From contig NZ_MTBP01000004.1 of assembly GCF_002911665.1 (NCBI RefSeq), positions 62,001 to 126,000 of the forward strand: a DNA stretch of 64,000 nt. The letters run 5' to 3'. This DNA comes from Actinomadura rubteroloni. GTDB taxonomy: Bacteria > Actinomycetota > Actinomycetes > Streptosporangiales > Streptosporangiaceae. This document shows, in pieces, positions 10,285 to 18,452 of the stretch. How positions within the stretch are numbered: the stretch's first letter is position 1; every line of letters begins with the position of its first letter. The notes beneath the pieces are model-generated. The model was not told the DNA's origin and made no database searches. It saw nothing but the letters and a program-made list of their open reading frames with translations. The translations under genes and the position numbers were made by a program.

Positions 10285-11435
10285 GCTTCTCCTTCGGGGA
10301 ACGGGACGGCCGGGCCGCGCAGCCAGGCGCGGACGCGGTCGCCGTGCTCGTCGAGGCCGGGCGGCGGCAGGGCAGTCCCGGCGGGGGTGGCCGAGAACGT
10401 CACCGGCGGCCTGATCTGGCCGGGGTGGTCCGGGCCGAGGTCGAGCACCGGGTCCAGGCCGAGGTCCTCGGCGTACCGGACGGCCGCGCCGACGTCGTTG
10501 ACGCGGGCGCACGCGATCCCGGCGGCGTGCAGGACGGGCTCCCACGCGTCCGCGCGGCGGGCCGCCAGCGCGTCCTCCAGCAGCGCGACCAGGGCGTCGC
10601 GGTGCGCGACGCGGTCGGCGTTGGCGGCGAACCGGGGGTCGTCGGCGAGCGCGGGACGGTCCAGCGCGGCGGCGAACCGGCGGAACTGGGCGTCGTTGCC
10701 GACGGCGACGGCGAGCGGGCCGTCCGCGCAGCGCAGCGTCTCGTAGGGCGCGATGCTGGGGTGCCGGTTGCCCATCCGCGCCGGGGCCGCGCCGGTCGCG
10801 AGGTAGGCGGACGCCTGGTTGACGAGTCCGGCGAGCAGGCTGGACATCAGGTTGACCTCGACGTGCTGGCCGCGTCCGGTGCTTTCGCGCTGGCGCAGGG
10901 CGGCGAGGATGCCGATCAGGGCGTCCTTGCCGGTCAGGACGTCCACGAGCGCGACGCCCGCCTTGGTCGGCTCGCCGTCGGCGGCGCCGGTGACGCTCAT
11001 CAGCCCGCCCGCCGCCTGCACCACGAAGTCGTAGCCGGGCAGGTCTGCGCTGGCGCCGAAGCCCGACACGGACGTGTAGACCAGCCTCGGGTTCAGCTCC
11101 AGCGCGCTCTCGGCGTCGAGGCCGCAGCGGGCGAGGACGCCCGGACGGAAGTTCTGCACGAGCACGTCGGCGCGCCGGACGAGTTCGACGGCGGCGGCCC
11201 GGTCGGCGGGGTCGTCCAGGTCGAGGGCGACGCTGTGCTTGCCCCGGTTGAGGCCCGCGAAGTAGGTGCTGGAGCGGTCCGTCCAGGGCGGTCCCCAGCG
11301 GCGGGTGTCGTCGCCGGTGCCGGGGCGCTCGACCTTGACGACGGTCGCGCCGAGGTCGGCCAGCGTCATCGTCGCGAGCGGGCCGGCGAGGACGCGGCTG
11401 AAGTCGGCGACGAGCACGCCGTCCAGGGGCCGCAT
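10281..11435 (-). CDS. CaiB/BaiF family III CoA-transferase
   Basis: A 384-residue family III CoA-transferase, which moves CoA between carboxylic acids in the cytosol. The opening PLDGVLVADFSRVLAGP, GADVVKVE-like GATVVKVERP, and RADVLVQNFRPGVL are typical. At the position of the usual catalytic Asp the sequence reads GQHVEVNLMSSLL, apparently Ser; see findings. The ATG at 11435 has a good GGGAAGGG ribosome-binding site. The gene overlaps the acyl-CoA dehydrogenase by 4 nt and is divergent from a GntR regulator, so glutarate or a related dicarboxylate is the likely acceptor, by analogy with the human glutarate CoA-transferase SUGCT. Confidence 0.85.
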   Translation of the reverse strand: MRPLDGVLVADFSRVLAGPLATMTLADLGATVVKVERPGTGDDTRRWGPPWTDRSSTYFAGLNRGKHSVALDLDDPADRAAAVELVRRADVLVQNFRPGVLARCGLDAESALELNPRLVYTSVSGFGASADLPGYDFVVQAAGGLMSVTGAADGEPTKAGVALVDVLTGKDALIGILAALRQRESTGRGQHVEVNLMSSLLAGLVNQASAYLATGAAPARMGNRHPSIAPYETLRCADGPLAVAVGNDAQFRRFAAALDRPALADDPRFAANADRVAHRDALVALLEDALAARRADAWEPVLHAAGIACARVNDVGAAVRYAEDLGLDPVLDLGPDHPGQIRPPVTFSATPAGTALPPPGLDEHGDRVRAWLRGPAVPFPEGEA

Positions 11436-11460
11436 GCGAACATCCCTTCCCGGGGTAAAG

Positions 11461-11470
11461 TTGGATCCAA
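11461..11470. promoter_or_regulatory. Palindromic operator, probably of the adjacent GntR regulator
   Basis: TTGGATCCAA is a perfect 10-bp palindrome in the 59-bp gap between the divergent CoA-transferase and GntR genes, followed at once by an AT-rich TATACA that can serve as -10 for the GntR gene. FCD-type GntR proteins bind short palindromes of this form, so autoregulation plus control of the degradation operon is likely. Confidence 0.6.
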
Positions 11471-11494
11471 TATACATTTCGTCCAGGGAGGCCC

Positions 11495-12154
11495 ATGGCC
11501 CGGCCGCCGACCGTGCAGGACTACGTGCTCACCGAGCTGCGCCGGGCGATCGTCGCGGGCGAGCTGCGGCCCGGCCGCCCGATCCGGCAGGAGAGCCTGG
11601 CCGCGTCGCTCGGGGTGAGCCGGGTGCCGGTCCGCGAGGCGCTGAAGGTCCTGGAGGGCGAGGGGCAGGTCGTCCACCGGCCGCACCACGGCTACGCGGT
11701 CGCCGAGCTGTCGCTCGCGGACCTGCGCGAGGTGTACCTGATGCGCGAGCTGCTGGAGTCGGAGGCGGCGCGGACGGCCGTCGTCCACCTCACCGACGCC
11801 GAGATGGAACAGGTCGTGACCGCGCAGCGGGACGTGGCGGCTGCGTCGGCCGCGGGCGACCTCGCGGCGATGACCGAGGCGAACCGGCGCTTCCACTTCG
11901 CGATCCTCGGCGCGTCCCGGCTGCCGCGCCTGGTGCGGGTCGTCCGGTCGCTGTGGGACGCCACCGACGCGTACCGGTCGGTTTACTACAATGCGCCCAC
12001 CCACCGGGAGACGGTCGAACGGGAGCACGCGGCCATCGTCGCCGCCCTGCGCGCCCGCGACGCCGCCCGGCTGGTCGCGCTGCTCGCCGAGCACCGCGAC
12101 CACGCGGTGGCGGCCCTGACCACGATCATCTCCGACGAGGGGACGCGCCCATGA
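11495..12154 (+). CDS. GntR family regulator with FCD ligand domain
   Basis: A 219-residue regulator. Its N-terminal winged helix-turn-helix has LRPGRPIRQESLAASLGVSR and VREALKVLEGEG; its C-terminal FCD all-helical domain carries the metal-binding pattern NRRFHFAIL and the late His pair in EHRDH. FCD-GntR proteins sense small carboxylic acids. The start at 11495 follows a CAGGGAGG ribosome-binding site. It is divergent from the CoA-transferase/acyl-CoA dehydrogenase operon and upstream of an FMN-dependent hydroxy-acid enzyme, so it probably controls one or both. Its stop overlaps a tiny ORF (12151-12270). Confidence 0.9.
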   Translation: MARPPTVQDYVLTELRRAIVAGELRPGRPIRQESLAASLGVSRVPVREALKVLEGEGQVVHRPHHGYAVAELSLADLREVYLMRELLESEAARTAVVHLTDAEMEQVVTAQRDVAAASAAGDLAAMTEANRRFHFAILGASRLPRLVRVVRSLWDATDAYRSVYYNAPTHRETVEREHAAIVAALRARDAARLVALLAEHRDHAVAALTTIISDEGTRP

Positions 12155-12270
12155 GCACGCCGGAGGCGCGCGCCGCGCGCTGGACTGAGGAGCGGCGGGA
12201 GCTTGCGACCAGAGGGACGAGGGAAGCGCGCGGCTGTGAGCGCGCCGTAGGCGAGCGGGGAGCACAGTGA
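12151..12270 (+). repeat. 39-codon ORF, possibly an inserted repeat-like sequence
   Basis: A 39-residue Arg/Glu-rich reading frame begins with an ATGA overlap of the GntR stop and ends overlapping the GTG of the next gene, so it exactly fills the gap. Its first 11 bases after the start letter (TGAGCACGCC) are repeated at the start of the downstream gene, and the rest is made of short GAGCG/GCGCG-type motifs rather than normal codon usage. I think this is more likely a small repeat insertion or start-region duplication than a functional protein, but translational coupling through it is possible. Confidence 0.4.
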
Positions 12271-13430
12271 GCACGCCTGCGGACTTCCAGAACGAGATCT
12301 ATCTGGCGGGCCTCGGGGACGTGCTGCCCGGGTTCCCGACGGATCTCACGAAACTGGAGGACGCGGCGCGGGATGTCCTGAGCGCGCGGGCGTTCGGGTA
12401 CGTGGCGGGGTCGGCGGGCAGCGAGCGGACGGCCCGGTTCAACCGGGAGGCGTTCGATCGGTGGCGGATCGTTCCGCGGCTGCTGCGCGACGTCTCCGTC
12501 CGTGACCTGTCGGTCGAGGTGTTCGGGCAGCGGATGCCCGCGCCGGTGCTGCTGGCGCCGCTCGGCGTGCAGAGCATCCTGCACGCCGACGGGGAGCGCG
12601 CGACCGCCCGCGCCGCCGCCGCGCTCGGCCTGACGAGCGTGCTGAGCACCGCGTCCTCGACCGCGCTGGAGGACGTCGCGGAGGCCGCCGGGACGGGTCC
12701 GCGCTGGTACCAGCTCTACTGGCCCAAGAGCCGTGAGTTGGCCGCCAGCCTGGTCGCCCGCGCCGAGGCCGCCGGGTACCAAGCGCTGGTCGTCACGCTG
12801 GACACGTTCACGCTCGCGTGGCGTCCCCGCGACCTCGACGGCGCCTACCTGCCGTTCCTGCGGGCCGTCGGCGTGCAGAACTACTTCAGCGACCCCGTCT
12901 TCCAGGCGATGGTCGGCGGGCCCGTCACCGACGCCAACCGCGACGCGGCCCTGCTCACCTGGGTCGGGCAGTTCGGGAACCCCGCGCTGACCTGGGACGA
13001 CCTGGCGTGGCTGCGCGAGCGCTGGAGCGGCCCGATCGTGCTCAAGGGCGTCCAGCACCCCGACGACGCCCGGCGCGCCGCCGCCGCGGGCATGGACGGC
13101 GTCGTCGTCTCCAACCACGGCGGACGGCAGGTGGACGGCGCGGTCGCCTCGCTGGACGCGCTGCCCGTCGTCGCCGAGGCCGTGGGGGACCGGCTGACCG
13201 TCCTGTTCGACAGCGGGATCCGCACCGGCTCGGACGTGATCAAGGCGCTGGCGCTCGGCGCGCGGGCGGTGCTCGTGGGCCGTCCGTTCGCCTACGGGCT
13301 CGCGCTCGGCGGGGAGGCGGGCGTCCGGCACGTCCTGCGGTCGCTGTTGGCCGACCTGGACCTCACGCTGGCGCTCGCCGGGCTGACCGGGCCCGGCGAC
13401 CTCGGGCCGGACACGCTCGTCCGGGCCTGA
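12267..13430 (+). CDS. FMN-dependent alpha-hydroxy acid oxidase, lactate 2-monooxygenase-like
   Basis: A 387-residue TIM-barrel flavoprotein. Motifs include the FMN-binding PAPVLLAPLGVQ, the substrate-side WYQLYWPKSREL, the Lys in IVLKGVQHPDDA, the catalytic His in VVSNHGGRQVDG, and the closing phosphate loop VLVGRPFAYGLALGG. An inserted loop (YLPFLRAVGVQNYFSDPVF and following FGNPALTWDDL) resembles mycobacterial lactate 2-monooxygenase more than short-chain glycolate oxidases. It would oxidise L-lactate or another 2-hydroxy acid using oxygen. It lies downstream of the GntR regulator and may belong to its regulon. Confidence 0.85.
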   Translation: MSTPADFQNEIYLAGLGDVLPGFPTDLTKLEDAARDVLSARAFGYVAGSAGSERTARFNREAFDRWRIVPRLLRDVSVRDLSVEVFGQRMPAPVLLAPLGVQSILHADGERATARAAAALGLTSVLSTASSTALEDVAEAAGTGPRWYQLYWPKSRELAASLVARAEAAGYQALVVTLDTFTLAWRPRDLDGAYLPFLRAVGVQNYFSDPVFQAMVGGPVTDANRDAALLTWVGQFGNPALTWDDLAWLRERWSGPIVLKGVQHPDDARRAAAAGMDGVVVSNHGGRQVDGAVASLDALPVVAEAVGDRLTVLFDSGIRTGSDVIKALALGARAVLVGRPFAYGLALGGEAGVRHVLRSLLADLDLTLALAGLTGPGDLGPDTLVRA

Positions 13431-13458
13431 CATTCGTCACGGGTCGTCCCCGCGATCC

Positions 13459-13484
13459 TCACGGCCGGTTCCTGACGGCCGTGA
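13459..13484 (+). terminator. Hairpin terminator after hydroxy-acid oxidase gene
   Basis: TCACGGCC (13459-13466) pairs perfectly with GGCCGTGA (13477-13484) across a 10-nt loop, 28 nt beyond the stop. It lacks a T tract. It would separate the oxidase from the following ATPase-like gene. Confidence 0.45.
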
Positions 13485-13515
13485 CTGCCCCGGACGCCCC
13501 GGAACCGGAACGATC

Positions 13516-14121
13516 GTGGATATGACGGCACATGTGATCGAGGTACGCGACCTGCACGTCCGTGCGGGCGAGGACGAGTCCGTCCGCGGCGTCTCGTTCG
13601 CGCTGGCGGCCGGCGAGATCGGCGTGCTGCGCGGGAAGGGCGCGACGGCGGTGCTGGAGGCGGCGGCGGGGGTGCGGCGGCCGGTGGCCGGGACGGTGCG
13701 CGTCGCCGGGACCGACCCCTACGAGCGGCCCGGCGCCGTCCGGTCCGGCGCGGTGTGGCGCGAGGGCGGGCTGTTCCCCGGCCTGACCGTCGCCGAGGTG
13801 GTCGACACCTGGCGCCGCTGGACGCTGGACCCGATCGGCCGCGACGACGCGCTGCGCCTCACCGGGCTCACCGGCCTGGCGGACGTGCCGTTCGAGCGGC
13901 TGACGCCCGTCCGGCGGCGGCTGCTGGACCTGGCGCTCGCGCTGGTGGGCCGCTCGGACGTCCTGTTCCTGGAGGACCCCGCGCACGGCCTCGAACGCGG
14001 CGACGCCGACCGCGTCTGGTCGGTGCTGCGCTTCGCCGCCGCGCACGGCGTGACGGTGCTGGTCACCGCGCCGGCCGAGGCGGCGGGGGCGCGGGCCGTC
14101 CCGGGGCTGCGCGCGGCGTGA
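13516..14121 (+). CDS. Degenerate ABC-type ATPase domain protein
   Basis: A 201-residue protein with the size and fold markers of an ABC-transporter ATPase but altered catalytic motifs. The Walker A region reads GVLRGKGATAVLEAAAGV, so the invariant Lys position is Ala. The LSGGQ signature region is LTPVRRRLLDLALAL, and Walker B reads VLFLEDPAHGLE with the D-E order inverted. It is therefore probably unable to hydrolyse ATP normally. No permease gene adjoins it; a kinase/regulator pair follows in the same direction. GTG 13516 is chosen because GGAA is 6 nt upstream; ATG 13522 is the alternative. Confidence 0.75.
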   Translation: MDMTAHVIEVRDLHVRAGEDESVRGVSFALAAGEIGVLRGKGATAVLEAAAGVRRPVAGTVRVAGTDPYERPGAVRSGAVWREGGLFPGLTVAEVVDTWRRWTLDPIGRDDALRLTGLTGLADVPFERLTPVRRRLLDLALALVGRSDVLFLEDPAHGLERGDADRVWSVLRFAAAHGVTVLVTAPAEAAGARAVPGLRAA

Positions 14122-14192
14122 CCGGCGTGACGACTGACATACGCTGAGGCACCCGCAGGAAGCGGGCGGAGCGAGCAGAGGCGGGCAGCCGG

Positions 14193-15314
14193 GTGCAGCC
14201 GAGGATTCCGCGCCCCACCGTCATCGCCGCGATCACCGTGACGATGACGCTGGTGACGATGGCCGGCCTGCTCGCGCCCGGGTTCTGGGCGGAGCTGTTC
14301 GGCCGCGGCGACCCGGCCCGCCTCGCGCTCGCCGGGACGCTCGTCGGCGCGGTGTTCGCGCTGTACGGCCGGATGCTGTGGGCGAGCCTCATGCGCCGGT
14401 CCCGCCCGTGGCACGCGGCCGGGCTCGCGGTGGTCACGGCGGGCTGCTGGCTGCTGCCCGCGCTGCTGCGCGGCGACGGCGGCTGGGGCAGCGCGCTGAT
14501 CGCGCCCGCCGGGTTGTTCGCGGTCGTGCTCCCGGTGCGCGCGGCGACGGCCGTGACGACCGCCGCGACCCTCCTCGCGCCCGCCTACGGGCTGGCGCTC
14601 GGGCAGCCCACGCCGACCGTCCTGTACGCGGCGGTCGCGATCCCACTCACCGCGTTCTCCGGCTTCGTGACGGTGTGGTTCTTCCACGTCGTGCAGGAAC
14701 TGGCGGAAGCACGCGCGGAGATGGCGCGGTCGGCGGTCGGGGAGGAGCGGCTGCGGTTCGCCCGCGACCTGCACGACGTCCTCGGGCACAGCCTCCAGGC
14801 CGTCGCGCTGCGCGCCGAGGTCGCCGAACGGTTCCTGGACCGCGATCCCGGCCGCGTCCGCAAGGAGCTGGCGGAGATCCAGACGATGGCGCGGGACGCG
14901 GTCCGCGACGTCCGGGAGGTCGTGCGCGGCCACCGCCGGACGTCGCTGCGCACCGAGCTGGACGGCATGTCGGCGGTGCTGCGCGCGGCGGGCATCCGCT
15001 GCGAGCGCCCGGAGGTCGGCGCCGGGCTGCCCGCGCACGTCCACGAACCGCTCGGCTGGGTCGCGCGCGAGTCCGCGACGAACGTGCTGCGGCACTCCAG
15101 CGCGACCTGGTGCCTGATCACGGTCTGGGCGGACGACGCGCAGGTCTGGCTGGAGATCGTCAACGACGGCGCGGGCCGCCGCGCCCACGGCGCGGGCTCG
15201 GGGCTGTCCGGGCTCGCCGAGCGGATCGCGGCGGCGCGCGGGGAGTTCCTGGCCGGTCCGGTCGGCGACGGGACGTTCCGCGTCGCCGCCGCCGTCCCGA
15301 GGGGAGAGCCATGA
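14193..15314 (+). CDS. Sensor histidine kinase, DesK type
   Basis: A 373-residue membrane kinase. Four to six hydrophobic segments fill residues ~10-165, then a HisKA_3 helix with FARDLHDVLGHSLQ (phospho-acceptor His), and an HATPase with N-box ESATNVLRHSSA and G-box GSGLSGLAERIA. The arrangement matches DesK-like thermo- or membrane-state sensors, but the signal is unknown. The start at GTG 14193 follows GAGGCGGGC; a TACGCT box at 14140-14145 is a candidate -10. It overlaps the response regulator at 15311 by 4 nt. Confidence 0.9.
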   Translation: MQPRIPRPTVIAAITVTMTLVTMAGLLAPGFWAELFGRGDPARLALAGTLVGAVFALYGRMLWASLMRRSRPWHAAGLAVVTAGCWLLPALLRGDGGWGSALIAPAGLFAVVLPVRAATAVTTAATLLAPAYGLALGQPTPTVLYAAVAIPLTAFSGFVTVWFFHVVQELAEARAEMARSAVGEERLRFARDLHDVLGHSLQAVALRAEVAERFLDRDPGRVRKELAEIQTMARDAVRDVREVVRGHRRTSLRTELDGMSAVLRAAGIRCERPEVGAGLPAHVHEPLGWVARESATNVLRHSSATWCLITVWADDAQVWLEIVNDGAGRRAHGAGSGLSGLAERIAAARGEFLAGPVGDGTFRVAAAVPRGEP

Positions 15315-15916
15315 TCCGGGTCCTGCTGGCCGACGACCACCTGCTCATCCGGGAGGCGCTGGTCCTGCTGCTCGGCACCGAGGACGACATCGAGGTCGTC
15401 GCCGAGGCGGGCCGGGGCGACGAGGCCGTGGACCGGGCGCTCGCGCTCAAACCGGACGTGGCCGTCCTCGACATCGACATGCCCGGACTGGACGGCCTGG
15501 CCGCCGCCGAACGCCTCTCCCGGGACCTGCCCGCGTGCCGGCTGGTGATCGTCACCGCGCACGGCCGGCCGGGCAACCTGCGCCGGGCGATGGCCGCCGG
15601 GGTGCGCGGGTTCCTCGGCAAGGACGCGCCGGGCGCGCGGCTCGCCGAGGTCGTCCGGCAGGTCGCGGGCGGCGCGCGGTACATCGACCCGCAGCTCGCC
15701 GCCGACGCGCTCGCCGCCGAGGAGTGCCCGCTGACCCCGCGCGAGCTGGACGCGCTGCGCGCCGCCGCCGACGGGGCGCCGGTGGCGAGGATCGCGCGGG
15801 GGCTCGGGCTGTCGGAGGGGACGGTCCGCAACTACCTGTCGTCGGCGGTGACCAAGCTCGGCGTGGACAACCGGCACGCGGCCGTCCGCGCCGCCCGCGA
15901 CCTCGGCTGGCTGTGA
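15311..15916 (+). CDS. Response regulator, DesR/NarL type
   Basis: A 201-residue response regulator, partner of the kinase that it overlaps (ATGA at 15311-15314). The receiver has LLADDH, phospho-acceptor in VLDIDMPGLDG, Thr in VTAHG and Lys in FLGKDAPG. The LuxR helix-turn-helix has LTPRELDALRAAADGAPV and GTVRNYLSSAVTKLG, the latter close to DesR. It probably controls a nearby or distant transport/lipid target; the neighbouring degenerate ABC protein is one candidate because DesR-type pairs are often encoded beside ABC exporters. Confidence 0.93.
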   Translation: MIRVLLADDHLLIREALVLLLGTEDDIEVVAEAGRGDEAVDRALALKPDVAVLDIDMPGLDGLAAAERLSRDLPACRLVIVTAHGRPGNLRRAMAAGVRGFLGKDAPGARLAEVVRQVAGGARYIDPQLAADALAAEECPLTPRELDALRAAADGAPVARIARGLGLSEGTVRNYLSSAVTKLGVDNRHAAVRAARDLGWL

Positions 15917-15931
15917 CGTGCGGGAACGGGG

Positions 15932-16510
15932 TCAGGCGGAGTTGTGCTCGGGCGTTTGGGACCGCTCCAATTCGAGCGCGTCGAGGACCGTCCCCGCGGG
16001 GTCGAGCGCTTCGATGAGCGGCGCCCGGCGGGCCGTCCAGACCACGGCGACGTGCCCGTGCTGCGGTACCGGGATCACCCGCCGCCCGACGCGGATCTGC
16101 GTGGCCTCGCTGGCGACCCGCAGCCGCACCTGGTTGACGTACTTGGCGCCCCAGGGCAGGAGCCGGTCGGCGTTGCGGACCGTCCGGCCGCTGCCGTACC
16201 GGCGCAGATGGCGGCCCAGCTCGGCCGCCGAGCGGCGGGCCAGCGGCTCGGCGGGCGCGGCGCCGCCCCCGCCGCCGAGGGCCATCCACTCGCCGTTGCG
16301 GCGGTGGAACGTCCAGCCGTCGATGAAGCTCTCGCCGGGAACGTTCCCGGTCTCGTCGAACGTCAGGACGGTGACGACGGCAACGTCGCCGTCCACGTCC
16401 AGGCACAGCGGGAGGAACGTCAGGCCGACGTCGGGCACCCCCGTGCGGGTGTCGGGCAGGCCGTCACGGAGGAGGCGCAGACACTCCTCGTTCACCTCGT
16501 GATCGTTCAT
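15932..16510 (-). CDS. Hypothetical protein
   Basis: A 192-residue predicted soluble protein that I do not recognise. It has an N-terminal acidic helix (NDHEVNEECLRLLRDGLPD), a central region ESFIDGWTFHRRNGEWMALGGGGG rich in Gly, and a mixed alpha/beta C-terminus ending in LELERSQTPEHNSA. The pattern WTFHRRNGEW resembles small secreted-protein or DUF-type beta domains that report on a hydrophobic surface, but nothing is diagnostic. ATG 16510 has a GAGGTCC ribosome-binding site; TAGAGT on the minus strand near 16580 is a candidate -10. It converges on the DesR-like gene with a 15-nt gap. Confidence 0.7.
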   Translation of the reverse strand: MNDHEVNEECLRLLRDGLPDTRTGVPDVGLTFLPLCLDVDGDVAVVTVLTFDETGNVPGESFIDGWTFHRRNGEWMALGGGGGAAPAEPLARRSAAELGRHLRRYGSGRTVRNADRLLPWGAKYVNQVRLRVASEATQIRVGRRVIPVPQHGHVAVVWTARRAPLIEALDPAGTVLDALELERSQTPEHNSA

Positions 16511-16638
16511 GATCGGACCTCTGTCTTCGCTGGGCCGGCCAATGCCTCCGCGAGCGCGGAACCGCCGCCGCACATACTCTAAAGGTCCGGCTCGTGAGGT
16601 TTTGCGCAGACGGTCGTTCTCTTCCCGTTCAGCCGGTA

Positions 16639-17082
16639 TCAATCTCCTGTCGGCGCGGAAAGGTTCGGTGAAGTCGCAGTTGGGAGGGCCTGGACGGCCA
16701 GTGCGCAGCACAGTGCCGAAAGGGGTATTTCGGCCACGGCGGCGAGGGTGATCGCGACCGTCCGGTCCGCTCCGGGCGCGGCCGTCAGGACGTCGAACCA
16801 GGCGTCCGCCACGAGCAGCGCGGCGGTCCCGGCGGCGGTCAGGCCGTGACGTGGGTCACCCCGTCGCAGCAGGGCCCCGGTGGCGACGAATCCGGCGGCG
16901 ATCATGAGGTCCAGGCCCGTCCAGGCCGTCGCCCAGTGCGCCGCCTCGCCGGTCGCCGGGAGCCGCGCCGCGAGGGCGCACGCCCACGGGACGAGCGCCG
17001 CGCCCGCCGCGAGCAGCAGGCGCGGCAGGTGGCCGGTGCGGTGCCCGGCCCGGACGCGCGGCAGGCTGGTGGTCATGGTCAT
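16639..17082 (-). CDS. Small four-helix membrane protein, function unknown
   Basis: A 147-residue protein with about four hydrophobic helices: around residues 20-38, 50-66, 75-92 and 105-125. Short loops contain Arg and Asp. I recognise no family motif. ATG 17082 follows GAGGGGAG at good spacing, which decides the start over codons further upstream. It is divergent from the histidine kinase at 17235 across 152 bp, so it may be a target or an accessory of that system. The gap between this gene and the upstream one (16511-16638) holds only a putative promoter. Confidence 0.65.
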   Translation of the reverse strand: MTMTTSLPRVRAGHRTGHLPRLLLAAGAALVPWACALAARLPATGEAAHWATAWTGLDLMIAAGFVATGALLRRGDPRHGLTAAGTAALLVADAWFDVLTAAPGADRTVAITLAAVAEIPLSALCCALAVQALPTATSPNLSAPTGD

Positions 17083-17234
17083 CGGGACTCCCCTCGGGTC
17101 GTCCCCCCAGCCTTCCGGCGCCGACCGCGTCTGTCGGTAGCGCGGCGTTCCGGCCGGGGGTGGCACCAGGTACAGCCCGGACCGGCAGTTCGCCGCATGG
17201 TGCCCGCCGCGCCGCGAACCGTAGGGTTCCGGGC

Positions 17235-18452
17235 ATGGACCTCCCCGCCGCGGAGCGCCTGCCGTGGTCGCGGGAGGCGTGGCGCGACACGCTCTTCGTC
17301 CTGTCCGGCGCGCCGCTCCAGGCCGCCTGCTGGACGCTCCTCGCGCTGCCCTGGGCGTTCTGGGTCCCCGAGCGCGCCGGGTCGGTGTTGTCCCTGCTGC
17401 TGGCGTCGTGCGCGGCGGCGCTCGCGCTCGTCCGGCCGCTCACCCGGGCGCACCGGGAGCGGGCGTGGGCGGTGCTCGGCAGGGACCTGCCCGTCCCGCC
17501 GGCCCGTCCCGGCGGGCTCCTGCGCGCCCTGCGCGCCGAGGACCCGCGCCGCGACCTCGGCCGCGAACTGCTCTACCACCTGGTCGTCGGGCCGCTGCTC
17601 GGCGGCGCGGCGGCGGCCGTCGCGCTGGCCTGGGCGGGCGGGGCCGCGCTCGCGACGGCGGTCTTCTGGCCGCCGCACGCCGCCCTCCTGATCGCCGGGC
17701 TGACGCTCGCCGGGCTCGCGCTGCTGGCCGCCGCGCCGTGGCTGGCGGCCGGGGTGCGGCGGCTGGACGTCCGGGCGATGGCCGCGCTGCTCGGCCCCGA
17801 CCGCGCCCGTGAGCTGGAGCGCCGCGTCGAGGACCTGGCGGGCAAGCGCGCCGACGTCGTGGACGCCGCCGACCTGGAGCGCCGCCGCATCGAGCGCGAC
17901 CTGCACGACGGCGCCCAGCAGCGCCTGGTCGCGCTCGCGATGAACCTCGGCCTGGCCCGCGAGACGCTGACCGACGTCCCCGAGCCCGCCCGGCGCGTGA
18001 TCGTCGAGGCGCACGAGGAGGCCAAGGCGGCGCTCGCCGAACTGCGCGACCTCATCCGGGGGCTGCACCCCGCCGTCCTCGCGGACCGGGGCCTGGACGC
18101 CGCGCTGTCGGGCGTCGCCGCGCGCGTGCCGCTGCCGGTGACGCTGCGCGTGGACGTCGCCGAACGCGTCGCCTCGACCGTCGAGGCCGTCGCGTACTTC
18201 GTCGTCGCCGAGGCGCTGACCAACGTCGTGAAGCACGCGGGCGCGGCGAGCGTCGAGGTGGCCGTCGTCCGCGACGGCCCCACGCTGCGCGTCCGCGTCG
18301 CCGACGACGGCGCGGGCGGCGCGGATCCGGCGCGCGGCACCGGGCTGGCCGGGCTCGCCCGCCGCGTCCGGTCCGTGGACGGGACGTTCCGCGTCGTGAG
18401 TCCCCCCGGCGGCCCGACCGCCCTGACCGTGGAGCTGCCGTGCGCGTTGTGA
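17235..18452 (+). CDS. Sensor histidine kinase, NarL/LiaS-like type
   Basis: A 405-residue kinase with hydrophobic segments near residues 25-50, 50-70, 125-150 and 150-180. A coiled linker follows (LERRVEDLAGKRADVVDA), then the HisKA_3 motif ERRRIERDLHDGAQQRLVAL and an HATPase with N-box EALTNVVKHAGA and G-box GTGLAGLARRV. LHDGAQQ is the typical variant of actinobacterial sensor kinases of this class. ATG 17235 lies 7 nt after TAGGGT (17222-17227), implying a leaderless message. Its last 13 nt overlap the response regulator gene. Confidence 0.93.
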   Translation: MDLPAAERLPWSREAWRDTLFVLSGAPLQAACWTLLALPWAFWVPERAGSVLSLLLASCAAALALVRPLTRAHRERAWAVLGRDLPVPPARPGGLLRALRAEDPRRDLGRELLYHLVVGPLLGGAAAAVALAWAGGAALATAVFWPPHAALLIAGLTLAGLALLAAAPWLAAGVRRLDVRAMAALLGPDRARELERRVEDLAGKRADVVDAADLERRRIERDLHDGAQQRLVALAMNLGLARETLTDVPEPARRVIVEAHEEAKAALAELRDLIRGLHPAVLADRGLDAALSGVAARVPLPVTLRVDVAERVASTVEAVAYFVVAEALTNVVKHAGAASVEVAVVRDGPTLRVRVADDGAGGADPARGTGLAGLARRVRSVDGTFRVVSPPGGPTALTVELPCAL

